A DNA stretch of 44,924 bases from a virus (IMGVR_UViG_3300046000_006534:1-44924); one strand, 5' to 3'. Positions 6,755 through 15,732 are shown, counted from the stretch's first letter. Translations and numbers: made by a program. The notes: generated by a model from the letters alone, not told the origin.

Positions 6755-8369
6755 TTGGCCACCGGATTACGTTTCCGTCTGGGCGTGGCGTCAAAAACAG
6801 CTTCTGGCCATGCGCGCCAACCCGGCGCTAATGTCCGGGGCGATGGAATTTTACCGGACGCATCCGGTGGAGTTTATCAACCACTGGCTTGATACATACG
6901 ACCCTCGCAATGCCGGGCGGAAGACGCCTGCGAAAATGCCGTTCATCATGTTCGAGCGGCAGGCGCAGATGGTTGAATTCATTCTCGCCTGCATCGCGGG
7001 TGAGGAGAATGGGCTGATGGAAAAGGCCCGCGATATGGGAGCAACGTGGGTTTGTTCCGCTGTGTCGGTTTGGCTGTGGCGGTTCTACCCCGGCGCTGCT
7101 GTCGGCTGGGGCAGTCGCAAAGAGCAACTGGTTGACAAGATCGGGGACCCGGACAGCATCTTTGAAAAGATGCGAATGCTCATTCGGGGTATGCCGCGCG
7201 AGTTCTTGCCAGTCGGGTTTAACCAGGACGATCACCTGACCTACATGCGGATTGTCAACCCACAGACGGGCGCGACGATCACCGGGGAGGCTGGCGACAA
7301 CATCGGTCGCGGCGGGCGAAAGCTGATCTACTTCAAGGATGAAAGCGCCCACTATGAGCGGCCTGAAAAGATCGAGGCCGCACTTGCTGACAATACCCGT
7401 GTGCAGATGGATATTTCATCGGTCAACGGCCTTGGCAACGTCTTCCACAGACGCCGCGAAGGTGGCGTTGAGTGGGCAGGTGGTCCCGCAATTGAGGGTG
7501 TCACCAACGTCTTCGTGATGGATTGGCGCGACCATCCGGCGAAAGACGATGCGTGGTATTTGGCGCGGAAAAAGAAGGCTGAGGCCGACGGCCTGTTGCA
7601 CGTCTTTGCGCAAGAAGTTGAGCGGAATTACTCGGCATCGGTTGACGGCGTCATCATCCCGGCCGATTGGATTATCGCCGCGATTGATGCGCATGTGAAG
7701 CTTGGGTTTGAAGCGACGGGCGCGCAGATCGGCGCTTTGGACGTGGCAGACGAGGGCGGCGACAAGAACGCCTTGGCGCTGCGCAAAGGTGCAGTGCTGC
7801 AATCCGCCGATGACTGGGCAGAAGGCGACACTGGCGACACCACACGGCGCGCTGTGGCGATGTGTGCGGGGCTTGGCCCCGTCGCGCTGCAATATGACAG
7901 CGTTGGCATTGGTGCCGGGGTTAAGGCGGAAGCCAACCGGCTCGCTGCCGTGGGTGATCTACCGAAGGGCCTTACATTCTTTGCTTGGAGCGCAGGCGCG
8001 GGGGTCCAAGACCCTGACGGACATATCGAGCCGCGCGACAAGCAGACGCCGCTGAACAAGGACTTCTACGCCAACTTGAAGGCTCAGGCGTGGTGGCAAC
8101 TGCGTCGCCGGTTCGAGCGGACATGGCGGGCGGTGACACAGGGTGTTGTTTACCCACCAGAAGATCTGATCAGTTTGCCAAGCGCGCTTCCAAAGCTGGC
8201 CCAACTGCAAAAAGAGCTGGGGCAAGCGACGGCAAGCCGAACGGCTGGTGCATTGAAACTGGTGGTGGATAAGTCACCGCCGGGAACGAAGTCGCCGAAC
8301 CTTGCCGACGCTGTGGTTATGGCGTTCTGGCCGATCCGCAATTCCCGCTACACCCTCGCAAACATCTAA
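6723..8369 (+). CDS. Terminase large subunit
   Basis: This 548-residue packaging motor has an N-terminal ATPase with a Walker A-like EKARDMGATW (about 100-109) and Walker B/catalytic Glu LIYFKDESAH (about 201-210). A C-terminal RNase H-like nuclease follows, with the first acidic residue in GALDVADEGGDKNA near residue 339. It cuts concatemeric DNA and pumps it into proheads. The overlap with the small subunit gene implies translational coupling. A strong AAGGAGG before 8379 sits just after its stop. Confidence 0.93.
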   Translation: MQPPLTLTKADWPPDYVSVWAWRQKQLLAMRANPALMSGAMEFYRTHPVEFINHWLDTYDPRNAGRKTPAKMPFIMFERQAQMVEFILACIAGEENGLMEKARDMGATWVCSAVSVWLWRFYPGAAVGWGSRKEQLVDKIGDPDSIFEKMRMLIRGMPREFLPVGFNQDDHLTYMRIVNPQTGATITGEAGDNIGRGGRKLIYFKDESAHYERPEKIEAALADNTRVQMDISSVNGLGNVFHRRREGGVEWAGGPAIEGVTNVFVMDWRDHPAKDDAWYLARKKKAEADGLLHVFAQEVERNYSASVDGVIIPADWIIAAIDAHVKLGFEATGAQIGALDVADEGGDKNALALRKGAVLQSADDWAEGDTGDTTRRAVAMCAGLGPVALQYDSVGIGAGVKAEANRLAAVGDLPKGLTFFAWSAGAGVQDPDGHIEPRDKQTPLNKDFYANLKAQAWWQLRRRFERTWRAVTQGVVYPPEDLISLPSALPKLAQLQKELGQATASRTAGALKLVVDKSPPGTKSPNLADAVVMAFWPIRNSRYTLANI

Positions 8370-8378
8370 GGAGGCGGC

Positions 8379-10235
8379 ATGACTAAGCCCCGTGTTCGCC
8401 TTCACGCGGACGGAACCAAATCATTCGTCATGGCCGATGGCCTGCAAAACGTGGTGGCCAACCTCGGCACCGACCGGGACAAGGCTGCATTTTCCACATA
8501 TGCGGCCCCGGTTCTTTCACCTTACGCGCTGCAAAACGCCTATCGCGGGGCTTGGTTGCCGCGCAAGATCGTGGATATTCCGGCTCTGGACAGTTGCCGC
8601 AAGTGGCGCGACTGGCAGGCGGAAAAAGATCAGATCACCATGATCGAGGCCGAAGAAGTCCGCCTTGGCGTCAAGCTGAAGGTTCTAAAGGCTCGCGTGG
8701 CCGCCCGGTTGTTCGGCGGAGCCGCACTGATGATCGGTGACGGGGCAACTGACCCATCGTTGCCGCTGCTGCCTGAAACCATCAAAGCAGGGGGGCTGAA
8801 ATACGTCACCCTGCTGCATAAGCGTCAATTGTCGGCTGTCGATTTGGACCGCAACCCCGCGTCTGATTATTTCGGAGCGCCAGCAATGTGGATGCTTTCG
8901 GTTGGGGCTGCAAGCGCACCTCGCGTGCATCCGTCCCGGTTGGTAATTTTCCATGGTGCGCAATCGCCGGACCCTGAAATGTCCAACACCGAGATTGGCT
9001 GGGGGGATTCGGTTCTGCAGGCTATCATGGATGCCGTGATGAATGTAGACGCCACGGCGGCAAACATCGCATCGCTGGTGTTTGAGGCCAAGGTGGACAC
9101 AGTCGGCATCCCTGAATTGATGCAGAAGCTTGGCGACAGCGGATACGAAGAGGTTCTGCTGAAGCGTTGGCGTCTGGCGATGACGGGTAAGGGCATCAAT
9201 GGCGCTTTGATGCATGACGCTGAGGAAATCATCGGTCAAAAGACTGCCTCGTTCTCTGGTCTGCCGGAGGTGCTTGATAGGTTCATGATGATTGCGGCGG
9301 GTGCAGCCGATATCCCAATGACGAGGCTCATGGGTCAAGCGCCGGGCGGCATGAATGCGACAGGCGAGAGCGACACGCGCAACTATTACGACCGGGTGAG
9401 TGCATCGCAAGAGCTGGAGATGGGTCCGGCAATGTCCGTTCTGGATGAATGCTTGATCCGATCTGCATTGGGTGCACGTCCAGAGGAAGTGCATTATCGT
9501 TGGGCCAGCCTGTGGCAGGTGAGTGATACTGAGCGCGCCACCATCGGCAAGACTCATGCTGATATGATCAAGGTGCTGCGCGACACGCAGCTTATCCCTG
9601 ATCAGCCCTTGGCAGAGGCGGCGGTGAACCTGCTGACCGAAAGCGGGGCGATGCCAGGCCTTGAAGGTGCTGTTGACCAATGGGAGACTGAAAACCCAGA
9701 CGGCGCAGACGGGCCAGACACGATTGAAGCCGCGACGACACCAGAGGTGAAGCCAGAAGTCGATCCTTTGCAGAACGACGCTGCACCGCGCACCCTTTAC
9801 GTGCGGCGCAACGTTGTGAACACGAAAGACATCATCGCTTGGGCCAAAGAGCAAGGCTTCAAGACCACGCTGGAAGCTTCCGATCTGCACGTCACAATCG
9901 CTTTCAGCCGGACACCTGTTGACTGGATGAAGGTTGGCGAGGTGTGGCAGGCCGAGGTTGAAGTGGCAGCGGGCGGCCCTCGCCTGATGGAGGCATTCGG
10001 CGCGTCCAAGGTCTTGCTGTTCGCATCGTCGCACCTGTCTTGGCGGCATGAGGAAATCAAGAACACGGGCGCGTCTTGGGATCATGCGGAATACCAGCCG
10101 CATATCACCATCAGCTATGCCGATGATGCGCCGGACTTGGCGACGGTGACGCCATACGCCGGAAAGATCGTCTTGGGGCCTGAAATCTTTCAGGAAGTCA
10201 AAGACGACTGGCAGCAGTCGATCAAGGAGGTCTGA
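8379..10235 (+). CDS. Portal protein (DUF1073) with C-terminal Acb1-like phosphodiesterase domain
   Basis: This 618-residue protein opens with the DUF1073 portal region (LQNAYRGAWLPRKIVDIPA near 50-68; portal core through about residue 440). An acidic linker (about 440-465) leads to a C-terminal domain from about residue 468. That domain carries two HxT motifs, LHVTIAFS (H504, T506) and PHITISY (H575, T577), the 2H-phosphoesterase signature of the Acb1 anti-CBASS family, which degrades the cyclic nucleotide signals of CBASS immunity. The portal forms the dodecameric DNA gate at one capsid vertex. The Acb1 activity is inferred from the paired motifs. An AGGAGG-type ribosome site precedes ATG 8379. 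Confidence 0.9.
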   Translation: MTKPRVRLHADGTKSFVMADGLQNVVANLGTDRDKAAFSTYAAPVLSPYALQNAYRGAWLPRKIVDIPALDSCRKWRDWQAEKDQITMIEAEEVRLGVKLKVLKARVAARLFGGAALMIGDGATDPSLPLLPETIKAGGLKYVTLLHKRQLSAVDLDRNPASDYFGAPAMWMLSVGAASAPRVHPSRLVIFHGAQSPDPEMSNTEIGWGDSVLQAIMDAVMNVDATAANIASLVFEAKVDTVGIPELMQKLGDSGYEEVLLKRWRLAMTGKGINGALMHDAEEIIGQKTASFSGLPEVLDRFMMIAAGAADIPMTRLMGQAPGGMNATGESDTRNYYDRVSASQELEMGPAMSVLDECLIRSALGARPEEVHYRWASLWQVSDTERATIGKTHADMIKVLRDTQLIPDQPLAEAAVNLLTESGAMPGLEGAVDQWETENPDGADGPDTIEAATTPEVKPEVDPLQNDAAPRTLYVRRNVVNTKDIIAWAKEQGFKTTLEASDLHVTIAFSRTPVDWMKVGEVWQAEVEVAAGGPRLMEAFGASKVLLFASSHLSWRHEEIKNTGASWDHAEYQPHITISYADDAPDLATVTPYAGKIVLGPEIFQEVKDDWQQSIKEV

Positions 10236-10237
10236 CC

Positions 10238-11347
10238 ATGCAGCACCAATTCATCGATACCGCGCCCCTGACGGGGGTGCGAATAACCGCTGATGGCTAC
10301 ATGGTTGGGGAGGTGCTTTGCGCCCGCACTGGTTGCCAGGATTACCTGGCATCCGACTTTGGCATCATGGATGGTGGCGTTGTCACTGTCTACCGCGCGC
10401 CGGAAGTGGTGTTTGCCAAGGACAGCTTGGCCACATTCGCAGGCAAACCTGTGACCATTGGCCACCCTTTCGAACCTGTCACTGCCGACAACTGGAAGGT
10501 GCTCGCGGTTGGTGACATCGGCACTGACATTGCCCGCGACGGCGAATTTGTCCGTGTGCCCTACAAGATCATGGATGCAGGCGCGATTGCCGAAATTCAG
10601 GCTGGCACCCGCGAAGTCTCGATGGGTTACACCACCGGCGTCCAAATGCGTGACGGTGTGGCCCCAGATGGCACAGCCTATCAGGCGGTCCAAACCGGAC
10701 CTATCCGCATCAATCACCTTGCCATCGTGCCAAAGGCGCGGGGCGGTTCGCAACTCCGCATTGGCGACGATGCGGCACCATGGGGCGTTGCCCCGCTAAC
10801 CCCGAAACAGAAGGAAATCGGCATGTCCGACCAACTCAAAACGGTGGTTCTGGGCGACAAGGCTGTGCAAGTTGCAGCCGCAGACGCTCACACCATCGAC
10901 ACCTTCAAGGCCGACACCGCCAAGGCGTTGACCGATGCCATGGCAGATCACGACAAAGCCATGGCAGTCAAAGACGCCAGTCTGGCCACCAAGGACGCGG
11001 AAATCACAGCCCTGAAGGCCAAGACCATGACCGACGCCGATATCGACAAGTTGGTGGCAGATCGCGCCGACCTGATCGGCAAGGCCAAGGCCATTCACGC
11101 GACCATTGATACCGCTGGCAAGTCCGTCTCCGATATCAAGCGCGCTGTGGTCACTGCCAAGATCGGCGATGAAGCAACCGGCAAGTCCGAGGCCTATCTG
11201 GATGCCATGTTTGACATTCTGGCGACCGCCGACAAGGCCGACCCGATCAAGGCCGCACTGGCCGACGGCAAGAACAAACAACCGACCGGCGACATCTACG
11301 CCGAGCGAAACAAGCAACTGTCTGATGCATGGAAGGGGGGCAAGTAA
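10238..11347 (+). CDS. DUF2213 prohead protease/scaffold-like protein
   Basis: This 369-residue protein has an N-terminal DUF2213 region (about 1-175), including GKPVTIGHPF and a conserved REVSMGYT motif, as in a family of phage prohead proteases. A long Ala/Lys/Asp-rich helical segment (about 190-369) follows, which looks like a scaffold. This is the usual protease-scaffold fusion found between portal and capsid genes. The stop overlaps the ATG of the next gene by one base (TAATG). Confidence 0.82.
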   Translation: MQHQFIDTAPLTGVRITADGYMVGEVLCARTGCQDYLASDFGIMDGGVVTVYRAPEVVFAKDSLATFAGKPVTIGHPFEPVTADNWKVLAVGDIGTDIARDGEFVRVPYKIMDAGAIAEIQAGTREVSMGYTTGVQMRDGVAPDGTAYQAVQTGPIRINHLAIVPKARGGSQLRIGDDAAPWGVAPLTPKQKEIGMSDQLKTVVLGDKAVQVAAADAHTIDTFKADTAKALTDAMADHDKAMAVKDASLATKDAEITALKAKTMTDADIDKLVADRADLIGKAKAIHATIDTAGKSVSDIKRAVVTAKIGDEATGKSEAYLDAMFDILATADKADPIKAALADGKNKQPTGDIYAERNKQLSDAWKGGK

Positions 11348-11778
11348 TGACTATTCAAGACACCATCGGGACCTACCCGACTCGCACTCCGCTGGGCTAC
11401 GCGGGCATGATCGCTGATGCGACAGGCATTCAGGACATCGCATCGCGCAAGGTCGAGACTGCCGCTGTCGCGTTCGGCTTGGCTGTTGGCCGTGGCACGG
11501 CAGACGGCTCAGCCAAGCTGGCAGGCACTGGCTTCGAAGGCATCGCCGTTGCCGACAAAACCCGCTCCGCTGACAGCTATGCAGTGGGCGAAGTCGCGGG
11601 TGTGATCCGCAAGGGGTCGGTCTGGGTGACCGCATCGACCGCTGTTACCCCTGCCGATCCTGTGACGTTCACTGCCGCGACGGGCGTGATCGGTGCAGGC
11701 CTCGTAACCACCATCGCTGGCGCAAAGTTTGAGAACACCGCAATCATCGGTGGCCTTGTTCGCGTCTATCTGGGCTAA
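11347..11778 (+). CDS. Head decoration / structural cement protein
   Basis: This 143-residue, Ala/Gly/Thr/Val-rich beta protein begins MTIQDTIGTYPTRTPLGYAG. Size, composition and position directly before the major capsid gene match the phage decoration or cement proteins (DUF2190-like/Gp24-like) that sit on the capsid surface. ATG 11347 is chosen because it overlaps the previous stop; an upstream in-frame start at 11329 is less likely. Confidence 0.75.
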   Translation: MTIQDTIGTYPTRTPLGYAGMIADATGIQDIASRKVETAAVAFGLAVGRGTADGSAKLAGTGFEGIAVADKTRSADSYAVGEVAGVIRKGSVWVTASTAVTPADPVTFTAATGVIGAGLVTTIAGAKFENTAIIGGLVRVYLG

Positions 11779-11792
11779 GGAGGCCTGAAAGC

Positions 11793-12689
11793 ATGACATT
11801 TCAAATGATGGACGCTCAAGCCGCGCTTGGCTTCGTCACCGGGCAGGCTTCGCACATCGAGCGCGAAGTTCTGGCAGTGCCTTACCCTGAAATCCGCTAT
11901 GCGGAAATGGTTCCGGTTGACACATCGGCCAATCCGTTTACGGCTTCGGTCACCTTCTTCACATCAGACATGGTCGGTCGCGCCAAGCTGATGAATGGCA
12001 CTGGCGACGACATTCCGATGGCCAACTTGATGAAAACCAAGTTTGAACAGGGCATTCTGGATGCCGGCATCGGTTATGAGTTCTCGCTGACCGAGATCGG
12101 CCAAGCGCAAATGATGGGCCAGAGCCTCAGCGCCGATGGCGCGGCGGCTGCACGCCTGTCCTACGAGCAATTGGTGGACGAGGTGACACTCAACGGCGGG
12201 GAGGGCATCGAGGGCCTTTACAACACCACCGGCATCACGTCTGCGGCGGCTGCTGCAACCTTTGCGGCCGGAACCGCGGCTCAGGCTTTGGCCGCAATCA
12301 ACACCGCTCTGACCGCCATCATGACCGACACCAACGGGATTGATATGGCCGATACAGTGGTCCTGCCTATGGCGGCCTATGGCATCATCGCCACCAAGCA
12401 GATTGATGCCACCAGTTCGATGACGATCTTGGAATTCATCAAGAAATCCAATGTCTACACCGCGCGCACGGGCAAGGAATTGATGATCATCGCAGACCAT
12501 CGCCTGACAACCAAGATGGTGGTCTACAAGCGCAACCCCTCTGTGCTGAAACTGCACATGCCGATGTCGCTGCGGTTCTTGCCGCCCCAGTTGATCAACC
12601 TGTCGGTGCGTGTGCCCGCGATGTTCCGCTTTGCACCCCTGTCGATCCGTCGCCCCAAGGCGATCCGCTATGTGACCGGCGTCGCGTAA
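11793..12689 (+). CDS. Major capsid protein (DUF2184 family)
   Basis: This 298-residue protein looks like the DUF2184 family of HK97-fold major capsid proteins. It has an N-terminal segment with IEREVLAVPYPEIRYAEMVP, the central EFSLTEIGQAQMMG helix, GIEGLYNT, and a C-terminal segment ending in basic residues (RRPKAIRYVTGV). It follows the decoration gene after 14 bases with an AAGGAGG ribosome site. A hairpin lies downstream at 12710-12736, common after highly expressed capsid genes. Confidence 0.9.
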   Translation: MTFQMMDAQAALGFVTGQASHIEREVLAVPYPEIRYAEMVPVDTSANPFTASVTFFTSDMVGRAKLMNGTGDDIPMANLMKTKFEQGILDAGIGYEFSLTEIGQAQMMGQSLSADGAAAARLSYEQLVDEVTLNGGEGIEGLYNTTGITSAAAAATFAAGTAAQALAAINTALTAIMTDTNGIDMADTVVLPMAAYGIIATKQIDATSSMTILEFIKKSNVYTARTGKELMIIADHRLTTKMVVYKRNPSVLKLHMPMSLRFLPPQLINLSVRVPAMFRFAPLSIRRPKAIRYVTGVA

Positions 12690-12709
12690 CCGCGCGGCCA
12701 TAAACAGAC

Positions 12710-12736
12710 AGGCGGCGGGTTGAACCGCTGCCGCCT
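12710..12736 (+). other. Hairpin after the capsid gene
   Basis: AGGCGGC (12710-12716) pairs with GCCGCCT (12730-12736), with an inner GGTT/ACC pairing. No T-run follows, so it is more likely an RNA-processing or stability element, or a weak attenuator, than a full terminator. Confidence 0.55.
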
Positions 12737-12757
12737 ATCACCCCGAAGGGAGGCGAA

Positions 12758-13180
12758 ATGCTTTCATTTACCGCATCCGCCGTCACCGTTGCCGAAGCCG
12801 ATGCCTACGCCGCCTCTCGTGGGCTGACATGGTCAGGTGACAACACCGCCAAGACCGCAGCCCTGCGGCGCGGACAGGATTACATCGCGGGCGAATACAA
12901 TCGTAAATGGCTGGTCGGCTTCACCGATGCAACCGCGCCAGATGTGGTCAAGTATGCCATTGTCGAAGCTGCCACGCGTGAAATCACCACCCCGTTCGGC
13001 CTCACCCCGGACGTGCGGATGGGCAGTGCGAAGGTGCTGACTGGGTTGGACACATTGAAGTGGACACCCCTCAAATCTGATCCGAAGGCCGCAGACATGA
13101 AGCCGACGATCTTCGCAATTCGCGGCCTGCTTTCGGGCGTGGCCGCCATGGGCGATATGCCCTCTGCCTTCGTGGTCTGA
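12758..13180 (+). CDS. DnaT-like head completion/adaptor protein
   Basis: This 140-residue protein begins with LSFTASAVTVAEADAYAASRGLTW, has the helical LRRGQDYIAGEY segment near 45 and KWTPLKSDP near 103. This pattern is that of the phage DnaT-like ssDNA-binding protein family, which in this gene position is generally a head-tail connector (adaptor) and not a replication protein. A GGGAGG ribosome site precedes the ATG. Confidence 0.78.
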   Translation: MLSFTASAVTVAEADAYAASRGLTWSGDNTAKTAALRRGQDYIAGEYNRKWLVGFTDATAPDVVKYAIVEAATREITTPFGLTPDVRMGSAKVLTGLDTLKWTPLKSDPKAADMKPTIFAIRGLLSGVAAMGDMPSAFVV

Positions 13181-13182
13181 TC

Positions 13183-13536
13183 ATGGCAGAGAACTGGGTA
13201 GCCATTGCTTCTGATGTCATCGCAGCCATCGCTGGTGTGGGATTTGACGTGATCGTCAACCGCAAGACAAGCGGCCCGGTCACGCCATGGGATGCGACAG
13301 CAACTGTAACTGCCGCGCTGACATGCAAGGCGATTGACGGCAAGCCACGGCGCATCCGAATTGACGGCACGTCCGAAATTCGCAGTGCTCGCGTGCTGCT
13401 TGTCGCGCCGGGTCCGGTCGTTCCGGCCCAAGGCGACAAGGTGACTGTGCGGGGCATCCTGCATGATGTATCAGCTGTAGAGGCAGTCGCGCCCGGTGGC
13501 GTTGATTTGCTCTACAAGGTGGAGTTGGCAAGTTGA
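13183..13536 (+). CDS. Putative head closure (stopper) protein
   Basis: This 117-residue beta-rich protein (VRGILHDVSAVEAVAPGG near the end) stands directly after the adaptor gene, where siphophages usually encode the head-closure protein. The function is inferred from size and position only. It overlaps the next frame by four bases (TTGA). Confidence 0.55.
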   Translation: MAENWVAIASDVIAAIAGVGFDVIVNRKTSGPVTPWDATATVTAALTCKAIDGKPRRIRIDGTSEIRSARVLLVAPGPVVPAQGDKVTVRGILHDVSAVEAVAPGGVDLLYKVELAS

Positions 13537-13820
13537 ACCGCATTCCCGCCGATATCCAAGCCGTTCTGGACACGTTTGAGCCGCAGTTGCGCAAGGCGTT
13601 TCTGGACGCAGTTGAACAAGTGAAAAGTGTCGCGCAGATGCAAGCCATCATCGGCCACTTGCAGACCGGCAACGTCGAGGCCGCAGTGCAGGCCTTGCGT
13701 CTCGACAAGTCGTTCTATGCGCCACTTGACCGCGTCATGGCAGAGGTATTCTGGCAAGGGGGCGTTATGGCGCTGGCATCATTGCCAAGGATGCGTGACC
13801 CTTTTCCGGGGGCCGAGTAA
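13533..13820 (+). CDS. Minor head / head morphogenesis protein, N-terminal part (frame broken)
   Basis: This 95-residue frame starts at TTG 13533, overlapping the previous stop. It ends MAEVFWQGGVMALASLPRM and then stops at 13818. Helical N-termini of this kind normally run straight into the GRHPRAEAW segment of Mu gpF/SPP1 gp7-like minor head proteins. That segment is present here one frame back, after 13814. The two frames join if one base is re-read or one G is added in the GGGGG run at 13808-13812. The joined protein would span 13533-14581 (about 349 residues). Confidence 0.75.
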   Translation: MNRIPADIQAVLDTFEPQLRKAFLDAVEQVKSVAQMQAIIGHLQTGNVEAAVQALRLDKSFYAPLDRVMAEVFWQGGVMALASLPRMRDPFPGAE

Positions 13821-13942
13821 TCCTCGGCTTCAACGGTCGCCACCCACGCGCAGAAGCTTGGGCCCGGGAGCGGTCATCTACCCTGATTGAGAACATTATC
13901 ACCGATCAGCGCCAAGCCGTCCGCGCCACTATCGAAGCCGGG

Positions 13943-14581
13943 GTGAAAGCGGGGCGCAATCCGCGCAACATCGCGCTGGACATCATCGGGCGCATCAACC
14001 CGGCAACCGGCAAGCGCGAAGGCGGCGTTATCGGCCTTACTTCAAACCAAACCGATGCTGTGATCAAGGCGCGGAGTGAGTTGCAAAATCTGGACACAAA
14101 CTACTTCACCCGGCAACGTCGGGATGCGCGGTTTGACAAGACCATTCGCAAGGCGATTGCTGATGGAAAACCCCTGACTGCTGATCAGATCGACAAGATC
14201 ACAGGACGATACAAGGACCGGCTGTTGCAATTGCGGGGCGAAACCATTGCGCGAACCGAAGCCATCACAGCACTGCGGGCCGGAACCCACGAGGGGTTTG
14301 CTCAGCTTGTCGATAGCGGGGCGGTGCGAGCCGATCAAATCAGGCTCACTTGGTCTGCAACCGGCGACGGGCGAACACGCGACACCCACACCAGCCTGAA
14401 CAAGCAGGCCATCACATTCGGTGGAACCTTTGTCAGCCCGTCAGGGGCGATGTTGAGCTATCCCGGCGACACCTCCCACGGTGCGTCGGGGGCGGAAACA
14501 ATCCAATGCCGCTGCACGGCCAACTATCGGATCATGCCAAATGAAAAGCTTCGCAGCATCGGTGGCAGATTGGGCCAATAG
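13943..14581 (+). CDS. Minor head / head morphogenesis protein, C-terminal part
   Basis: This 212-codon frame from GTG 13943 is open further upstream to 13799 but has no start codon there. The upstream open part encodes RVILGFNGRHPRAEAW, a conserved segment of the family, so 13943 is unlikely to be the true start. The body has the GRINPATGKREGGVIGL motif and a C-terminal SPP1 gp7/Mu F-like core with ARTEAITALRAGT, TRDTHTSLN and the Cys-containing IQCRC. It is a minor capsid component acting near the portal. See the matching N-terminal entry for the frame break. Confidence 0.82.
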   Translation: MKAGRNPRNIALDIIGRINPATGKREGGVIGLTSNQTDAVIKARSELQNLDTNYFTRQRRDARFDKTIRKAIADGKPLTADQIDKITGRYKDRLLQLRGETIARTEAITALRAGTHEGFAQLVDSGAVRADQIRLTWSATGDGRTRDTHTSLNKQAITFGGTFVSPSGAMLSYPGDTSHGASGAETIQCRCTANYRIMPNEKLRSIGGRLGQ

Positions 14582-14957
14582 AACCAAAGCAGCGCAGCTT
14601 TCTGTCATGCGCGACAGTGTGGCGGATGTGATCGAGGATGCTGGGCTGCCTAAAGCGCAAGGCGGACGGATGCCAGTTGACACAGGCAATCTGCGCAACA
14701 CCGTGGCATCTGGCCTCAATGGTGAGTTTGGCCCGGACGATAGTTCGAACATCGAGTTGACCATCAACGAGATGGAACCCGGCGACGTGGCGCGGTTCGC
14801 ATGGACTGCAGAATATGCCATGCGGATGGAACTTGGTTTTGTCGGAACCGACGCCTTGGGCCGAACCTATGAACAGGACGGTAATCACTTCGTCGGTGGC
14901 GCGGCGGCCAAGTGGGAGCAGATCGTTGCCGTCAATGCAGAGAAGCACAAGCCATGA
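14541..14957 (+). CDS. HK97 gp10-like neck/tail completion protein
   Basis: This 138-residue protein from ATG 14541 overlaps the head morphogenesis gene by 41 bases. The segment RMPVDTGNLRNTVASG is the hallmark of the HK97 gp10-like family, which joins head and tail; a later FAWTAEYAMRMELGFVG segment fits as well. An in-frame ATG upstream at 14481 would overlap much more and is not preferred. The stop forms ATGA with the next start. Confidence 0.85.
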   Translation: MKSFAASVADWANRTKAAQLSVMRDSVADVIEDAGLPKAQGGRMPVDTGNLRNTVASGLNGEFGPDDSSNIELTINEMEPGDVARFAWTAEYAMRMELGFVGTDALGRTYEQDGNHFVGGAAAKWEQIVAVNAEKHKP

Positions 14958-15358
14958 TTGACGAAAACGAGATCATGCAGGCGGTTGGTGAAATCATCAT
15001 CGCATCGGGGCAGTTTCCGCGCATTGTGTGGGCCAACAAGGACAGCATTCCAGCGCGGCCATACCTCGCGCTATCGTTGGTGCCTACGGGTGTCACGGAT
15101 GACACCATGGCCAAGAGTCTGCCGGTCTGGCGTGGCTTTCTATCTGCGACGATTGTGACCGGGCTGGACGAGTTCGAAACAGCAGGCCGCGCTTTGCAAG
15201 TGCAGCTTGGCAATCTATTTCCTGCCGCCATGCGAGTGACAATGGCCAGCGGTCGTCGCCTGCTTGTGCCGGACCATCCGCAGACCTTGCCGCCTTACCG
15301 CGACGGCACAGACTACCGCCTGCCGATCCGCATCCCCCTGCGGACGGATAGCCTCTAA
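14954..15358 (+). CDS. Tail terminator-like protein
   Basis: This 134-residue protein starts MIDENEIMQAVGEIIIASG, with ARPYLALSLVP near 36-46 and a C-terminal IRIPLRTDSL. The helix then beta-sheet pattern and the place after the gp10-like gene match phage tail terminators (DUF4128/gpU-like), which cap the tail tube at the head end. ATG 14954 overlaps the previous stop as ATGA. Confidence 0.75.
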   Translation: MIDENEIMQAVGEIIIASGQFPRIVWANKDSIPARPYLALSLVPTGVTDDTMAKSLPVWRGFLSATIVTGLDEFETAGRALQVQLGNLFPAAMRVTMASGRRLLVPDHPQTLPPYRDGTDYRLPIRIPLRTDSL

Positions 15359-15376
15359 ACCTCGGAGTAATCCCCA

Positions 15377-15730
15377 ATGCCTGCAATTACCCAGACCGCG
15401 CTTGCCGCGAACGGGGTCTCGACGCTTGTCGAAACCACGCTCAACGGCACCGACACCTTCTCCTACAGCCAAGGCACCAACCAGGTCCTGTTGCTGCGCA
15501 ACCCGACTGCAGGGGCGATCATCCCCAAGCTGGTGGGTGACGCAGCCTCAGCGGCATACCCCGTGCCCCGCGCCGCCACGATCTCGCTCGTCGCAGGCTT
15601 CACCATACCATCGATTGCAGCGGGCAGCGCGCGGCGCATCCGTTTGGATTCGGTCGGGGCTTATCTCGAAGGCAACTGCTCGATCACGACCGGGACCGGC
15701 CTCGTCGCATCGCTGTATCAGGAGGATTGA
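15377..15730 (+). CDS. Hypothetical structural protein
   Basis: This 117-residue beta-rich protein begins MPAITQTALAANGVSTLVE and is rich in Thr/Ala/Gly, with VLLLRNPTAG near 43 and RRIRLDSVGAYLEG near 85. It lies between the tail terminator and the tail tube gene. The composition suggests a virion decoration or tail accessory protein. No family is securely recognised. Confidence 0.65.
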   Translation: MPAITQTALAANGVSTLVETTLNGTDTFSYSQGTNQVLLLRNPTAGAIIPKLVGDAASAAYPVPRAATISLVAGFTIPSIAAGSARRIRLDSVGAYLEGNCSITTGTGLVASLYQED

Positions 15731-15732
15731 TC

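Noticed and set aside
8685-10103. 472-codon open frame on the minus strand under the portal gene
   Set aside because: It lies wholly within the portal coding sequence, has low-complexity His/Arg/Cys-rich composition and no motif; it is a shadow of GC-rich codon usage.
13806-13814. Programmed -1 frameshift heptamer in the head morphogenesis gene
   Set aside because: The zero-frame codons CCG GGG GCC do not give X XXY YYZ; only one tRNA could re-pair. An indel in the G-run is the simpler reading, so I did not annotate it as a regulated site.
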